Assembly: GCF_052065835.1 (NCBI RefSeq)
Contig: NZ_JBQHTG010000002.1
Span: forward strand, 372,001-436,000
Direction: 5' to 3'
Source of the DNA: Laedolimicola sp934402125
GTDB lineage: Bacteria > Bacillota > Clostridia > Lachnospirales > Lachnospiraceae
Length of the DNA: 64,000 nt
Of the stretch, positions 6,961 through 14,699 are shown piece by piece; the stretch's first letter is position 1; every line of letters begins with the position of its first letter. The notes below the pieces were generated by a model. That model was not told the origin of the DNA. It ran no database searches and saw nothing but the letters and a program-made list of their open reading frames with translations. A program made the position numbers and the translations under genes.

Positions 6961-8268
6961 TTATTGTACTGCTTTAAATGCCTCATCCAGATCCTGAATA
7001 ATGTCGTCGATATTCTCTGTACCAATGGAAAGACGGATGGTATTGGGCTTAATTCCCTGATCCAGAAGTTCTTCCTCTGTGCACTGGCTGTGCGTGGTGG
7101 TTGCCGGATGGATAACCAGAGATTTTACATCAGCCACATTGGCCAGCAGGGAGAACAGCTCCAGATTGTCGATAAAGTCCTTTGCCTTCTGGGCATCACC
7201 TTTGATTTCAAAGGTAAAGATAGAACCGCCGCCATTGGGGAAATATTTTGCATAAAGCTCCTTCTGCTCCGGATCGTCGGATACAGACGGATGATGAACC
7301 TTCTCCACCTGCGGATGGTTGTTCAGGTACTCTACCACCTTCAGAGCGTTCTCTACATGGCGCTCCACCCGGAGAGACAGGGTTTCCAGTCCCTGCAGGA
7401 AGAAGAATGCATGGAACGGGGAAATGGTGGCTCCGGTATCACGAAGAAGGATAGCGCGAATCTTGGTGACAAACGCAGCCGGTCCTACCGCCTTGGTAAA
7501 GCTGATTCCGTGATAGCTGGGGTTCGGCTCTGTCAGGGACGGGAATTTTCCGGATCCCTCCCAGTCGAATTTTCCACTGTCTACAATGACTCCTCCGATG
7601 GTGGTTCCATGACCGCCGATAAATTTGGTTGCGGAATGAACGACGATGTCCGCACCATACTCAATGGGACGAACCAGATAAGGGGTTGCAAAGGTATTGT
7701 CTACAACCAGCGGAATTTTATGCGCGTGGGCAATCTTCGCAAGTCTCTCAATATCTACCACGTCGGAATTCGGGTTGCCCAGAGTCTCAATGTAAAGGGC
7801 CTTGGTATTGTCCTGAATTGCCGCTTCCACCTCGTCGTAGTTGAAAATGTCTACAAAAGTGGTTGTTACGCCGTATGCGGGAAGCGTATGCTCCAGAAGG
7901 TTGAAGCTTCCGCCGTAGATATTCTTCGCGGATACAATATGGTCTCCATTCTGGGCCAGATTTTCAATGGTATAAGTGATGGCAGCCGCGCCAGACGCTA
8001 CAGCCAGGGCCGCTACGCCGCCCTCCAGGGCTGCGATTCTCTTCTCGAACACGTCCTCTGTGGGATTGGTCAGACGGCCGTAGATATTTCCTGCGTCAGC
8101 CAGTCCGAAACGGGCTGCCGCGTGATCGCAGTTACGGAATACGTAGGAGGAGGTCTGATAAATGGGGACGGCTCTTGCGTCAGTTACCGGATCCGGCTGC
8201 TCCTGTCCTACATGAAGCTGAAGGGTTTCAAATTTAAATTTTCTCTGGTCTCTTGTAATTTTGCTCAT
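6961..8268 (-). CDS. metY: O-acetylhomoserine sulfhydrylase (first copy)
   Basis: A 435-residue Cys/Met-metabolism PLP enzyme. The PLP lysine is Lys215 in HSATKFIGGHG, with the upstream DNTFATPYLVRP segment typical of the family. Length and the QEQPDPVTDARAVPIYQT N-terminus fit O-acetylhomoserine aminocarboxypropyltransferase, which makes homocysteine from O-acetylhomoserine and sulfide, rather than the shorter cystathionine gamma-synthase. It follows cysK by about 46 bases and is probably co-transcribed. A second, distinct copy lies at 30647-31927. Substrate preference cannot be fixed by reading. Confidence 0.9.
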   Translation of the reverse strand: MSKITRDQRKFKFETLQLHVGQEQPDPVTDARAVPIYQTSSYVFRNCDHAAARFGLADAGNIYGRLTNPTEDVFEKRIAALEGGVAALAVASGAAAITYTIENLAQNGDHIVSAKNIYGGSFNLLEHTLPAYGVTTTFVDIFNYDEVEAAIQDNTKALYIETLGNPNSDVVDIERLAKIAHAHKIPLVVDNTFATPYLVRPIEYGADIVVHSATKFIGGHGTTIGGVIVDSGKFDWEGSGKFPSLTEPNPSYHGISFTKAVGPAAFVTKIRAILLRDTGATISPFHAFFFLQGLETLSLRVERHVENALKVVEYLNNHPQVEKVHHPSVSDDPEQKELYAKYFPNGGGSIFTFEIKGDAQKAKDFIDNLELFSLLANVADVKSLVIHPATTTHSQCTEEELLDQGIKPNTIRLSIGTENIDDIIQDLDEAFKAVQ

Positions 8269-8314
8269 TGGTTTTGCCCTCTCTTATTCCATATTTTTTA
8301 ATTCCGTCTATCCT

Positions 8315-9247
8315 TTACTCTGTAAACAGCGGTGTGGAGTAATATCTGTCTCCGGTATCCGGAAGCAGCGCCACGATGGTTCTGCCCTTATTTTCCGGAC
8401 GCTTAGCCAGCTCAATGGCTGCGTATAATGCCGCGCCGGAGGAGATACCTACCAGAACGCCTTCCTTCTTTGCCAGAAGCTTTGCGGTTGTAAATGCGTC
8501 ATCATTTTCAATCGGAAGAATCTCATCGTAAACCGTGGTGTTCAGCACCTCGGGAACAAAGCCTGCGCCGATACCCTGAATCTTATGAGGACCACTCTTT
8601 CCTTCGGAGAGAACCGGGCTGCTTGCGGGCTCTACAGCCACAATCTTCACATCCGGCTTCTGGGACTTCAGATATTCGCCTGTACCGGTCAGGGTTCCGC
8701 CTGTGCCGACGCCTGCTACAAAGATGTCGACTGCTCCATCGGTATCCTTCCAGATCTCCGGGCCGGTGGTTGCTTTATGTGCCGCCGGGTTTGCCGGATT
8801 TACGAACTGTCCCGGGATAAAGCTGTTCGGGATTTCCTTTGCCAGCTCTTCTGCCTTGGCGATAGCTCCCTTCATTCCCTTGGCTCCTTCGGTCAGAACC
8901 AACTCTGCGCCATATGCCTTCAGGATATTTCTACGCTCTACACTCATGGTATCCGGCATGGTCAGAATAATACGGTAGCCCTTGGCTGCTGCGATGGAGG
9001 CAAGTCCGATTCCTGTATTTCCGGAGGTTGGCTCAATGATTACAGAGCCTTCCTTTAATTTTCCCTTGGCTTCCGCGTCTTCAATCATAGCCTTCGCGAT
9101 CCGATCCTTTACGCTTCCCGCCGGATTGAAGTACTCCAGCTTAACCAGGATCGTGGCTTTCAGGCCCAGCTCCTTTTCTACGTTCGTTACCTCTACCAGA
9201 GGTGTATTACCGATGAGTCCTAAGGTTCCCTTATAAATGTTTGCCAT
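8315..9247 (-). CDS. cysK: Cysteine synthase A
   Basis: A 310-residue O-acetylserine sulfhydrylase that makes cysteine from O-acetylserine and sulfide. The PLP lysine is Lys47 (AGSVKDR), the substrate loop TSGNTG is at about 74-79, and the phosphate-binding GTGGTLTG is at about 176-183. It has the usual CysK length. It is the first gene of a probable cysK-metY-rrf2 cluster with a good promoter. In Bacillus, CysK is also the partner of the CymR repressor, so its place beside a CymR-like gene suggests the same control loop. No serine acetyltransferase gene is in view. Confidence 0.95.
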   Translation of the reverse strand: MANIYKGTLGLIGNTPLVEVTNVEKELGLKATILVKLEYFNPAGSVKDRIAKAMIEDAEAKGKLKEGSVIIEPTSGNTGIGLASIAAAKGYRIILTMPDTMSVERRNILKAYGAELVLTEGAKGMKGAIAKAEELAKEIPNSFIPGQFVNPANPAAHKATTGPEIWKDTDGAVDIFVAGVGTGGTLTGTGEYLKSQKPDVKIVAVEPASSPVLSEGKSGPHKIQGIGAGFVPEVLNTTVYDEILPIENDDAFTTAKLLAKKEGVLVGISSGAALYAAIELAKRPENKGRTIVALLPDTGDRYYSTPLFTE

Positions 9248-9289
9248 GGTTCTGTTCTCCTTTCAATCTCCTCATAGTATATTTTTGTA

Positions 9290-9343
9290 TTCATATATTT
9301 CCTATCTGTTTAGTAGTATATATCTATCTTCTGAAATTGTCAA
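9290..9343 (-). promoter_or_regulatory. cysK promoter with possible CymR operator
   Basis: On the minus strand TTGACA (9338-9343), a 17-base spacer and TATACT (9315-9320). Just downstream the sequence ACAGATAGGAAATATAT contains an ATAGGAA core like that of CymR sites. A related ACAGATAGAAAAAAT lies upstream of the second sulfhydrylase gene near 31981-31995. Confidence 0.6.
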
Positions 9344-9385
9344 TAGCTTTTTTTATTTTTTTCTGATAAACTAAGCAGGGAAACA

Positions 9386-10156
9386 ATGACCGGAAAGGAT
9401 AGAGAAAATATGAAATTACAGCAATTATTAAGTCAGGTTCGAAAAGCCATCGATACCTACCATATGATCGAGGACGGAGATCGCATTGCCATCGGCATCT
9501 CCGGCGGGAAGGACAGCCTGACCCTGCTCTATGCATTACATGGACTGCAGCGCTTTTATCAGAAAAAATTTGAAATTGAGGCCATCACTGTAGATCTGGG
9601 CTTTCCTGATTTTGACCTGAGCCCAATTCAGGCTCTTTGCGATGAGCTGGGCGTGCGATATACGATTGTAAAGACCGAGATCTATGATGTGGTGTTCCAG
9701 GTCCGGAAGGAAAGTAATCCCTGCGCCCTCTGTGCGAAAATGCGAAAAGGTGCCCTGAACGAAACCATTAAGAAGCTGGGCTGCAATAAAATTGCCTATG
9801 CCCATCATAAGGACGATGTGGTGGAAACCATGCTGCTCTCCCTTTTATATGAAGGACGCTTTCATTCCTTCGCTCCGGTAACCTATCTGGATCGGATGGA
9901 TCTGACACTGATTCGCCCTCTCATCTATGTGGACGAGGCAGATGTCATTGGCTTCCGGAATAAATATCAGCTTCCGGTCTGCAAAAGTCCCTGTCCTGCA
10001 GACGGCCACACCCGGCGGGAATATGCCGGAAATCTGGTACAGCAGCTCTGCCATGAAAATCCGGGTTCTAAGGAACGAATGTTCCGGGCGGTCTTGGACG
10101 GGTTGTATCAGCCCTTTGAGGATGCGGAGTATGTGCGGAAGCTGAGCTGTTCCTGA
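9386..10156 (+). CDS. TtcA-like tRNA 2-thiocytidine synthetase family protein
   Basis: A 256-residue PP-loop ATPase with the signature ISGGKDSLTLLYAL (about residues 37-50), a CALC pair (about 113-116) and a further cysteine in KSPCPADGHTRR. These three cysteines are the iron-sulfur ligands of TtcA-type tRNA thiolation enzymes, which modify cytidine 32. The family also contains related proteins of unknown substrate, so the exact tRNA target is inference. A second start at Met9 (9410) is possible. The gene is divergent from cysK, a possible link to sulfur supply, and ends at a strong terminator. Confidence 0.82.
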   Translation: MTGKDRENMKLQQLLSQVRKAIDTYHMIEDGDRIAIGISGGKDSLTLLYALHGLQRFYQKKFEIEAITVDLGFPDFDLSPIQALCDELGVRYTIVKTEIYDVVFQVRKESNPCALCAKMRKGALNETIKKLGCNKIAYAHHKDDVVETMLLSLLYEGRFHSFAPVTYLDRMDLTLIRPLIYVDEADVIGFRNKYQLPVCKSPCPADGHTRREYAGNLVQQLCHENPGSKERMFRAVLDGLYQPFEDAEYVRKLSCS

Positions 10157-10160
10157 CACC

Positions 10161-10196
10161 AAAAATCGCCCGGGCCTGTCGGCCCGGGCGATTTTT
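10161..10196. terminator. Bidirectional intrinsic terminator
   Basis: Perfect 16-bp stem: AAAAATCGCCCGGGCC (10161-10176), a TGTC loop, and GGCCCGGGCGATTTTT (10181-10196). It separates the TtcA-like gene from convergent dtd. Confidence 0.92.
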
Positions 10197-10219
10197 CTGT
10201 TAGCTTCCTGTTTTATTGC

Positions 10220-10657
10220 TTATGATTCCAGAAGAATGGTAAATGGCCCGTCATTCAGAAGCTCTACCTTCATATCCGCGCCGAACTCTCCCCGTTCAAC
10301 CACAGCAACTTCCTTTTTGCAGCTTTCAATGATATATTCGTAGAGCTCATTTGCCATATCCGGACCCGCCGCCTCTGTAAATCCCGGCCGGTTTCCATGT
10401 CTGCAGTCCGCGTACAGTGTAAACTGCGAAACCAGCAGAAGCTCTCCATTCACATCCTTCAGGGACTTATTGATCTTACCATTTTCGTCCGAAAAAATGC
10501 GCAAGCCGATCATTTTCTTCACCAGGCGGTCTGCGTCTTCTCTTGTATCTTCTTTTCCCACACCAATCAGAACCAGATAGCCCTGATTAATACGGCCGAT
10601 GGGTTTCTCATGCACCGTCACCGATGCATGGGAAACCCGCTGTATTACAAACTTCAT
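10220..10657 (-). CDS. dtd: D-aminoacyl-tRNA deacylase
   Basis: A 145-residue Dtd protein starting MKFVIQRVSHASVTV. The two catalytic motifs are present: SQFTLYAD (about 77-84) and NDGPFTI near the C-terminus (about 135-141). It removes D-amino acids wrongly attached to tRNA, a cytosolic proofreading step. Length is exactly that of the family. It lies 17 bases after the cytidylate-kinase-like gene and is probably translated from the same message. Confidence 0.95.
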   Translation of the reverse strand: MKFVIQRVSHASVTVHEKPIGRINQGYLVLIGVGKEDTREDADRLVKKMIGLRIFSDENGKINKSLKDVNGELLLVSQFTLYADCRHGNRPGFTEAAGPDMANELYEYIIESCKKEVAVVERGEFGADMKVELLNDGPFTILLES

Positions 10658-10674
10658 TTAAAATACGACTCCTG

Positions 10675-11313
10675 TCAGATTCTTTCGTGTTCCTTTTCCT
10701 TATAATTCACAAATTCGCGAATCATATGAATGGTCCCATCAATACCCAGGGTAGCTGTATTCAGGGACAAATCGTAACCTGCAGCTTCTCCCCATTTCTT
10801 GCTGGTATAATAATTGTAATAGCTTGCACGGCGCTTATCCGTCTTAATAATCAAGTCCTTGGCTTTGGCGTCTGTCAGATCGTGGCGTCTCGTAATTCGC
10901 ACAATACGATCCTGAAGATCCGCATGCAGGAATACATTCACCACATTCGGGAACTCTGCCAGCGCATAGTCGGCGCAGCGTCCTACAATCACGCAGGGGC
11001 CTTCCTTGGCGATATTCTTAATCGCGTCAAACTGTGCCAGGAAAATTTTATGATTCAGAGGCATCTCCGAAAAGGAGGATGTGGTGTATCCCAGGGAATA
11101 GGTATCCATCACCAGGGAATAGAGAAAGCTGTTGGTCGGCTTTTCATCATGATTTTCAAAAATCTCCTGGCAGAGCCCGCTGTCCTTAGCCGCTCTCTCC
11201 AGCAATGCCTTGTCATAAAAGGGAACCTTCAATTCTTCCGCAAGCTGCTTTCCTATATCGTGACCGCCGCTTCCATACTGACGTCCAATGGTAATAATGG
11301 TGTTTGATGCCAT
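10675..11313 (-). CDS. Cytidylate kinase-like protein
   Basis: A P-loop protein of about 212 residues beginning MASNTIITIGRQYGSGGHDIGKQLAEEL, with the nucleotide loop GRQYGSGG in place of the usual GPAGSGKS of Cmk. This marks the cytidylate kinase-like family (Pfam PF13189), whose substrates are mostly unproven. Later motifs VIVGRCADYAL and RITRRHDLTDAKAKDLI fit the same family. GGGAG is well spaced for the start at 11313; an ATG three codons earlier is less likely. It is the first gene of a short operon with dtd. Confidence 0.82.
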   Translation of the reverse strand: MASNTIITIGRQYGSGGHDIGKQLAEELKVPFYDKALLERAAKDSGLCQEIFENHDEKPTNSFLYSLVMDTYSLGYTTSSFSEMPLNHKIFLAQFDAIKNIAKEGPCVIVGRCADYALAEFPNVVNVFLHADLQDRIVRITRRHDLTDAKAKDLIIKTDKRRASYYNYYTSKKWGEAAGYDLSLNTATLGIDGTIHMIREFVNYKEKEHERI

Positions 11314-11383
11314 ATAATCCATCTCCCTTCTGTTTCTTCTTGACTATATTATACAACATTTTATAGGAAAAGGAAACCGGAAA

Positions 11384-11905
11384 TTATTCTGCGTAATAGA
11401 TATAAGAGGCTTTCCGTTCTTTTGGCTCTGCCAAAGCCGCAGCCGCATAACCCAGCACACAGTGGCAGATGCCCTCATAATCTCCTTCAATCCCGAGAGT
11501 TTTCAGAATTTTCTTACCTTCCTCGCTCTCGAATTCCTCTTTTGCCCGGTGAATCCAGCAGCTTCCAAGTCCCAGATCCGCAGCAGCCAGCATCAGATTG
11601 CCCATCACGAGGCTGCCGTCGTATACATGCGTCGGTTTATTCTTGTCCGCCAGCACCACCAGTACCACAGGAGCGCCATAGAACGGATCCGCTTTTGAAC
11701 CCATAATCTCTGCGTTCATCTTTGAAAGCTTATCCCGCAGCTCCTTATTGGTTACGGCTATTATAATCGGGGACTGCATTCCCATTCCGGTCGGCGCCCA
11801 GGTGCCGGCCTCCAGTACTTTATCAAGCAGCTCCTTCGGAACCATATCCGGCTTAAAATTCCGGCAGCTTCTTCTCTCTTTGATGGTCTTTAATGTCTCA
11901 GCCAT
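11384..11905 (-). CDS. Nitroreductase-family FMN enzyme
   Basis: A 173-residue nitroreductase-fold protein with the N-terminal signature IKERRSCRNFKPDMVPKELLDKVLEAGTWAP (flavin-binding arginines) and the later GLGSCWIHRA. Such proteins bind FMN and use NAD(P)H to reduce nitro groups, quinones or other electrophiles. The natural substrate cannot be told from sequence. The gene stands alone with a good GAGGAG site. A different nitroreductase-like gene lies at 18452-19069. Confidence 0.85.
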   Translation of the reverse strand: MAETLKTIKERRSCRNFKPDMVPKELLDKVLEAGTWAPTGMGMQSPIIIAVTNKELRDKLSKMNAEIMGSKADPFYGAPVVLVVLADKNKPTHVYDGSLVMGNLMLAAADLGLGSCWIHRAKEEFESEEGKKILKTLGIEGDYEGICHCVLGYAAAALAEPKERKASYIYYAE

Positions 11906-12006
11906 GATGTATCACTCCTCTCGTTTTCCCAATTATAGCATGACGGTATTGCTTTTGCACCCCATTTTCACATTTTTTCGCACCCTTTTTTACGACATCC
12001 TTCCAT

Positions 12007-12041
12007 AAAAAGGAGCCCCGCCGCATCCGCGGCGAGGCTCC
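12007..12041 (-). terminator. Intrinsic terminator of hsp20
   Basis: On the minus strand GGAGCCTCGCCGC and GCGGCGGGGCTCC form a long GC-rich stem around GGAT, followed by TTTTT (12007-12011). Confidence 0.88.
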
Positions 12042-12049
12042 TCGCTCCA

Positions 12050-12511
12050 TTATCCTTCGATGGAGATGTACTTTGACGTCTCAACTTCCGGTTTTTCTTC
12101 CTTCTTCGGGATGACCAGCTTCAGGATACCATGCTTAAACTCGCCCTTGATATCCTCCTGCTTTACGCCTTCGCCTACATAGAAGCTTCTCTGGCAAGAT
12201 CCTGCGTAACGCTCCTTGCGGATGTACTTTGCAGTTTCCTTCTCTTGCTCATCTACGTCCAGGCCTCTTGCTGCGCTGATGGTCAGATAACCATTTTCCA
12301 GAGAAACCTTGATTTCGTCCTTCTTGAATCCCGGGAGATCCATCTCCAGCTCATATGCTTTATCGGTATCCTTGATATCCGTCTTCATCAGGTTCTTACC
12401 TCTGCGGCCATACAGCTTCTTTTCTAGCTTCTGCATGTCTCTGTCATCATAAAACGGAAACTCAAACAAATCATCAAAGAAATCTTTTCCAAATACACTC
12501 GGTGTTAACAT
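12050..12511 (-). CDS. hsp20: Hsp20 small heat-shock protein
   Basis: A 153-residue alpha-crystallin-type chaperone starting MLTPSVFGKDFFDDLF; this start follows GGAGC at good spacing, while a longer frame to 12586 would run through the promoter. The alpha-crystallin domain spans about 45-140 (KTDIKDTDKAYELEMDLPGF to HGILKLVIPKKEE, with the GILKL motif). It holds unfolding proteins without ATP. The promoter carries a CIRCE element, so HrcA repression is expected, which is less usual for hsp20 than for groE or dnaK. Confidence 0.93.
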   Translation of the reverse strand: MLTPSVFGKDFFDDLFEFPFYDDRDMQKLEKKLYGRRGKNLMKTDIKDTDKAYELEMDLPGFKKDEIKVSLENGYLTISAARGLDVDEQEKETAKYIRKERYAGSCQRSFYVGEGVKQEDIKGEFKHGILKLVIPKKEEKPEVETSKYISIEG

Positions 12512-12590
12512 AGCAAACGCTCCTTTTTTATGTCTCGTACAATAGGTCACTGTCTTGAGGTTCCATTTCCTTTTCCCTCTTGACAACTAT

Positions 12591-12633
12591 GTTATAGCCC
12601 TTTTTGTTAGCACTGTCAAGAGGCGAGTGCTAA
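12591..12633 (-). promoter_or_regulatory. hsp20 promoter with CIRCE operator
   Basis: CIRCE: TTAGCACTG (12607-12615), nine bases, GAGTGCTAA (12625-12633), one mismatch from the consensus TTAGCACTC-N9-GAGTGCTAA. It overlaps a minus-strand TTGACA (12614-12619) placed 17 bases from TATAAC (12591-12596). This is the binding site of HrcA. Confidence 0.9.
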
Positions 12634-12699
12634 TTATTTTGTGAAAAATTTGTGAACACTATAAGCTGTGCACGGCGTATCTCTAAAGCGATTGTCATG

Positions 12700-13185
12700 T
12701 CAAATATGAAACATCTCCCTGCAAATCATTTTTCCACATGCTGTTTTAAAAATATTATGATAGGCTTTTAAAGCTGCTTCTTTCGATAAGCCATCCTCCA
12801 TGATGTTTACCAGAAAATCAGCCTCTACCAAGATCTGATAATCCATTTCATCAATATTATTATAGGTATGATGATGTGCAATCAAATATTGAACCCGATC
12901 AGATACATCTTGATCAAAACCCAATTCTCCAAGTAGCTTTTCTGCGATTGCAGGGCCTTCTTTTTCCTGTAACTTTCCATTGCAATTTCCATATTTTTCT
13001 TCACAGAAATGAATTCCAATATCATGTGTCAAAGCCGCCGCTTCAATGGTAAACAAACATTTTTTATCCACATTTTCCATTTCCGCTATCAATTTTGCAT
13101 AACTATGCACTTTGCAAAAATGTTGAATTCTCTTTGCATCTCCTCGATATAATTCAATCATTGCCAAATGTAATTTATTTATCAT
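12700..13185 (-). CDS. HD-domain phosphohydrolase of unknown substrate
   Basis: A 161-residue HD-domain protein. The metal-binding HD pair is in LTHDIGIHFCEEKYG (about residues 53-55), with a first histidine in HFCKVHSYAKLIA and further histidines in YLIAHHHTYNN. Such proteins are usually nucleotide or phosphate-ester hydrolases. It has a strong GGAGGA site and lies just downstream of the Crp/Fnr gene on the same strand, 69 bases away, so it may be co-transcribed with it. The substrate is unknown. Base composition is lower in GC than the surrounding genes, as is the whole 12.7-17 kb block. Confidence 0.75.
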   Translation of the reverse strand: MINKLHLAMIELYRGDAKRIQHFCKVHSYAKLIAEMENVDKKCLFTIEAAALTHDIGIHFCEEKYGNCNGKLQEKEGPAIAEKLLGELGFDQDVSDRVQYLIAHHHTYNNIDEMDYQILVEADFLVNIMEDGLSKEAALKAYHNIFKTACGKMICREMFHI

Positions 13186-13254
13186 TGAAAGCTTCCTCCT
13201 TTTTCACATATAACAGCCTTAAAATTAATCCTGTGTTTTCCATGATATAAGATA

Positions 13255-13947
13255 TCACATTTTTATTCTTGTATCTACATCACCAGAAACATTCAATTCA
13301 AAGTGATTTCGATTTGTTTTTATAAAGCCTTCTTTTTGTAATTTTGATATTTCTGTAGACATTGCCGCCCGATCAATACAAAGATAATCCGCCAACTGCT
13401 GCCGGTCAAAAGGAATGTCAAAGGACAACGACGAATGTCTGGTGGATTCTGCTGACAGATAGGACAGTAGTTTATCCCTGGTCGTTCGCTTGCCAACATG
13501 CGTGATCTTATCGTTCAAGAGCAGTATCTTATTTGCCAGCACACTGACCAGGTTACGGATCAGCTTCTGATGATGTCCGCATGCAGTCGGGCAGGTAACC
13601 AGAAGCCTCTGGACATTTAACAGGATAATCTTACAATCCTCATCTGCTACCACACTGATATTCAGAACAGCACCCGGACTTGCTGCATAGGGCTCCCCAA
13701 AGAAATCACCGGCGTGACATTTTGACAGAATATTCCGATGTCCCCAAAGGTCTTCCTGTATCACAAGGACACAGCCCGATGCCACAAGTCCCATTACCTC
13801 GGTAGAATCCCCTGCTCTGAAAATATAAGAGTCTCGTTCTTTGGAAATGATTGTTGCATTTACACATTGCAGGATAGATAATATCTCGTTATCCGTAAGG
13901 CCTTTAAAAAATGGACTGTTTCTTAGAATGGGTAAATATTTTTTCAA
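13255..13947 (-). CDS. Crp/Fnr-family regulator next to hcp
   Basis: A 230-residue regulator: N-terminal cyclic-nucleotide-like beta-roll (about 10-120) and C-terminal HTH (FDRQQLADYLCIDRAAMSTEISKLQKEG, about 180-207). It starts with TTG after AGGAGGAGCGATT; no better ATG exists. It lacks the N-terminal Cys cluster of Fnr. Divergent position from a ferredoxin-hcp pair matches HcpR-like regulators that sense nitrosative stress, sometimes through haem. That role is inferred from position. Confidence 0.78.
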   Translation of the reverse strand: MKKYLPILRNSPFFKGLTDNEILSILQCVNATIISKERDSYIFRAGDSTEVMGLVASGCVLVIQEDLWGHRNILSKCHAGDFFGEPYAASPGAVLNISVVADEDCKIILLNVQRLLVTCPTACGHHQKLIRNLVSVLANKILLLNDKITHVGKRTTRDKLLSYLSAESTRHSSLSFDIPFDRQQLADYLCIDRAAMSTEISKLQKEGFIKTNRNHFELNVSGDVDTRIKM

Positions 13948-13970
13948 AATCGCTCCTCCTGTTGGAAATC

Positions 13971-13997
13971 AAACATACAAGTTGTGTTTATTATACT
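13971..13997. promoter_or_regulatory. Divergent promoter region with Crp-like dyad
   Basis: Between the Crp/Fnr gene and the ferredoxin gene, AAACA-N9-TGTTT (13971-13989) forms a dyad sized for a Crp/Fnr dimer. TATACT (13992-13997, plus) and TATAAT (13990-13995, minus) overlap beside it, without clear -35 elements. The assignment is tentative. Confidence 0.4.
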
Positions 13998-14045
13998 ATG
14001 ATTCTACCAGAAACAAAAGTTAAATGCTATTGACGGAGGATATAA

Positions 14046-14684
14046 ATGATAAGAAAGATTATCCGGATTGATAAAGACAAATGCAACGGCTGCGGTGTCT
14101 GTGCAGATGCCTGCCACGAAGGTGCCATTGATATCATTAACGGAAAAGCGGAATTGGTGAGAGAACATTTCTGTGACGGACTGGGCGACTGTCTTCCGGA
14201 ATGTCCCACAGGTGCCATTTCATTTGAGGAAAGAGAAGCACCCGCATATGATGAAGAAGCCGTGAAAGAAGCACAGAAGAAACTATTTGTCAAAAATCAG
14301 GCAATGTCTGCACACTCGGTGCCAAAGCTTCAGAACTGGCCGGTACAGATTAAACTGGCTCCTGTTAATGCACCATATTTTAACGGTGCAAAGCTTTTAA
14401 TCGCAGCTGATTGTACTGCTTACGCTTATGCCAGCTTTCATCAGGATTTTATTCGAAATAAGGTAACTTTAATTGGTTGTCCAAAATTAGATCAGGTGGA
14501 TTATAGTGAGAAACTGACCGAGATTATTCAAAATAACAACATTCAAAGTGTGACAATTGTAAGAATGGAAGTTCCATGCTGTGGTGGACTGGAAATGGCA
14601 GCAAGAAAAGCCCTTCAAAGCAGTGGAAAATTTATACCATGGCAGGTTGTAACAATAAGTATTGATGGAAAAATATTAGAATAA
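14046..14684 (+). CDS. 4Fe-4S ferredoxin-type protein paired with Hcp
   Basis: A 212-residue protein. The N-terminus holds two iron-sulfur motifs: CNGCGVCADACHEGA (about 14-28) and CDGLGDCLPECPTGA (about 44-58). The remaining 150 residues carry further cysteines in GCPKLDQVDY and VPCCGGLEMA, suggesting another cofactor or an interaction site. It is 15 bases upstream of hcp and likely donates electrons to it. Similar ferredoxin-Hcp pairs are common in clostridia. The CCGG segment recalls heterodisulfide-reductase-type sites, but this is only a resemblance. Confidence 0.85.
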   Translation: MIRKIIRIDKDKCNGCGVCADACHEGAIDIINGKAELVREHFCDGLGDCLPECPTGAISFEEREAPAYDEEAVKEAQKKLFVKNQAMSAHSVPKLQNWPVQIKLAPVNAPYFNGAKLLIAADCTAYAYASFHQDFIRNKVTLIGCPKLDQVDYSEKLTEIIQNNNIQSVTIVRMEVPCCGGLEMAARKALQSSGKFIPWQVVTISIDGKILE

Positions 14685-14699
14685 AAGGAGAATACGAAA

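Noticed and set aside
6964..8301. 445-codon plus-strand frame
   Set aside because: Antisense shadow of metY with no start signal or recognisable domain.
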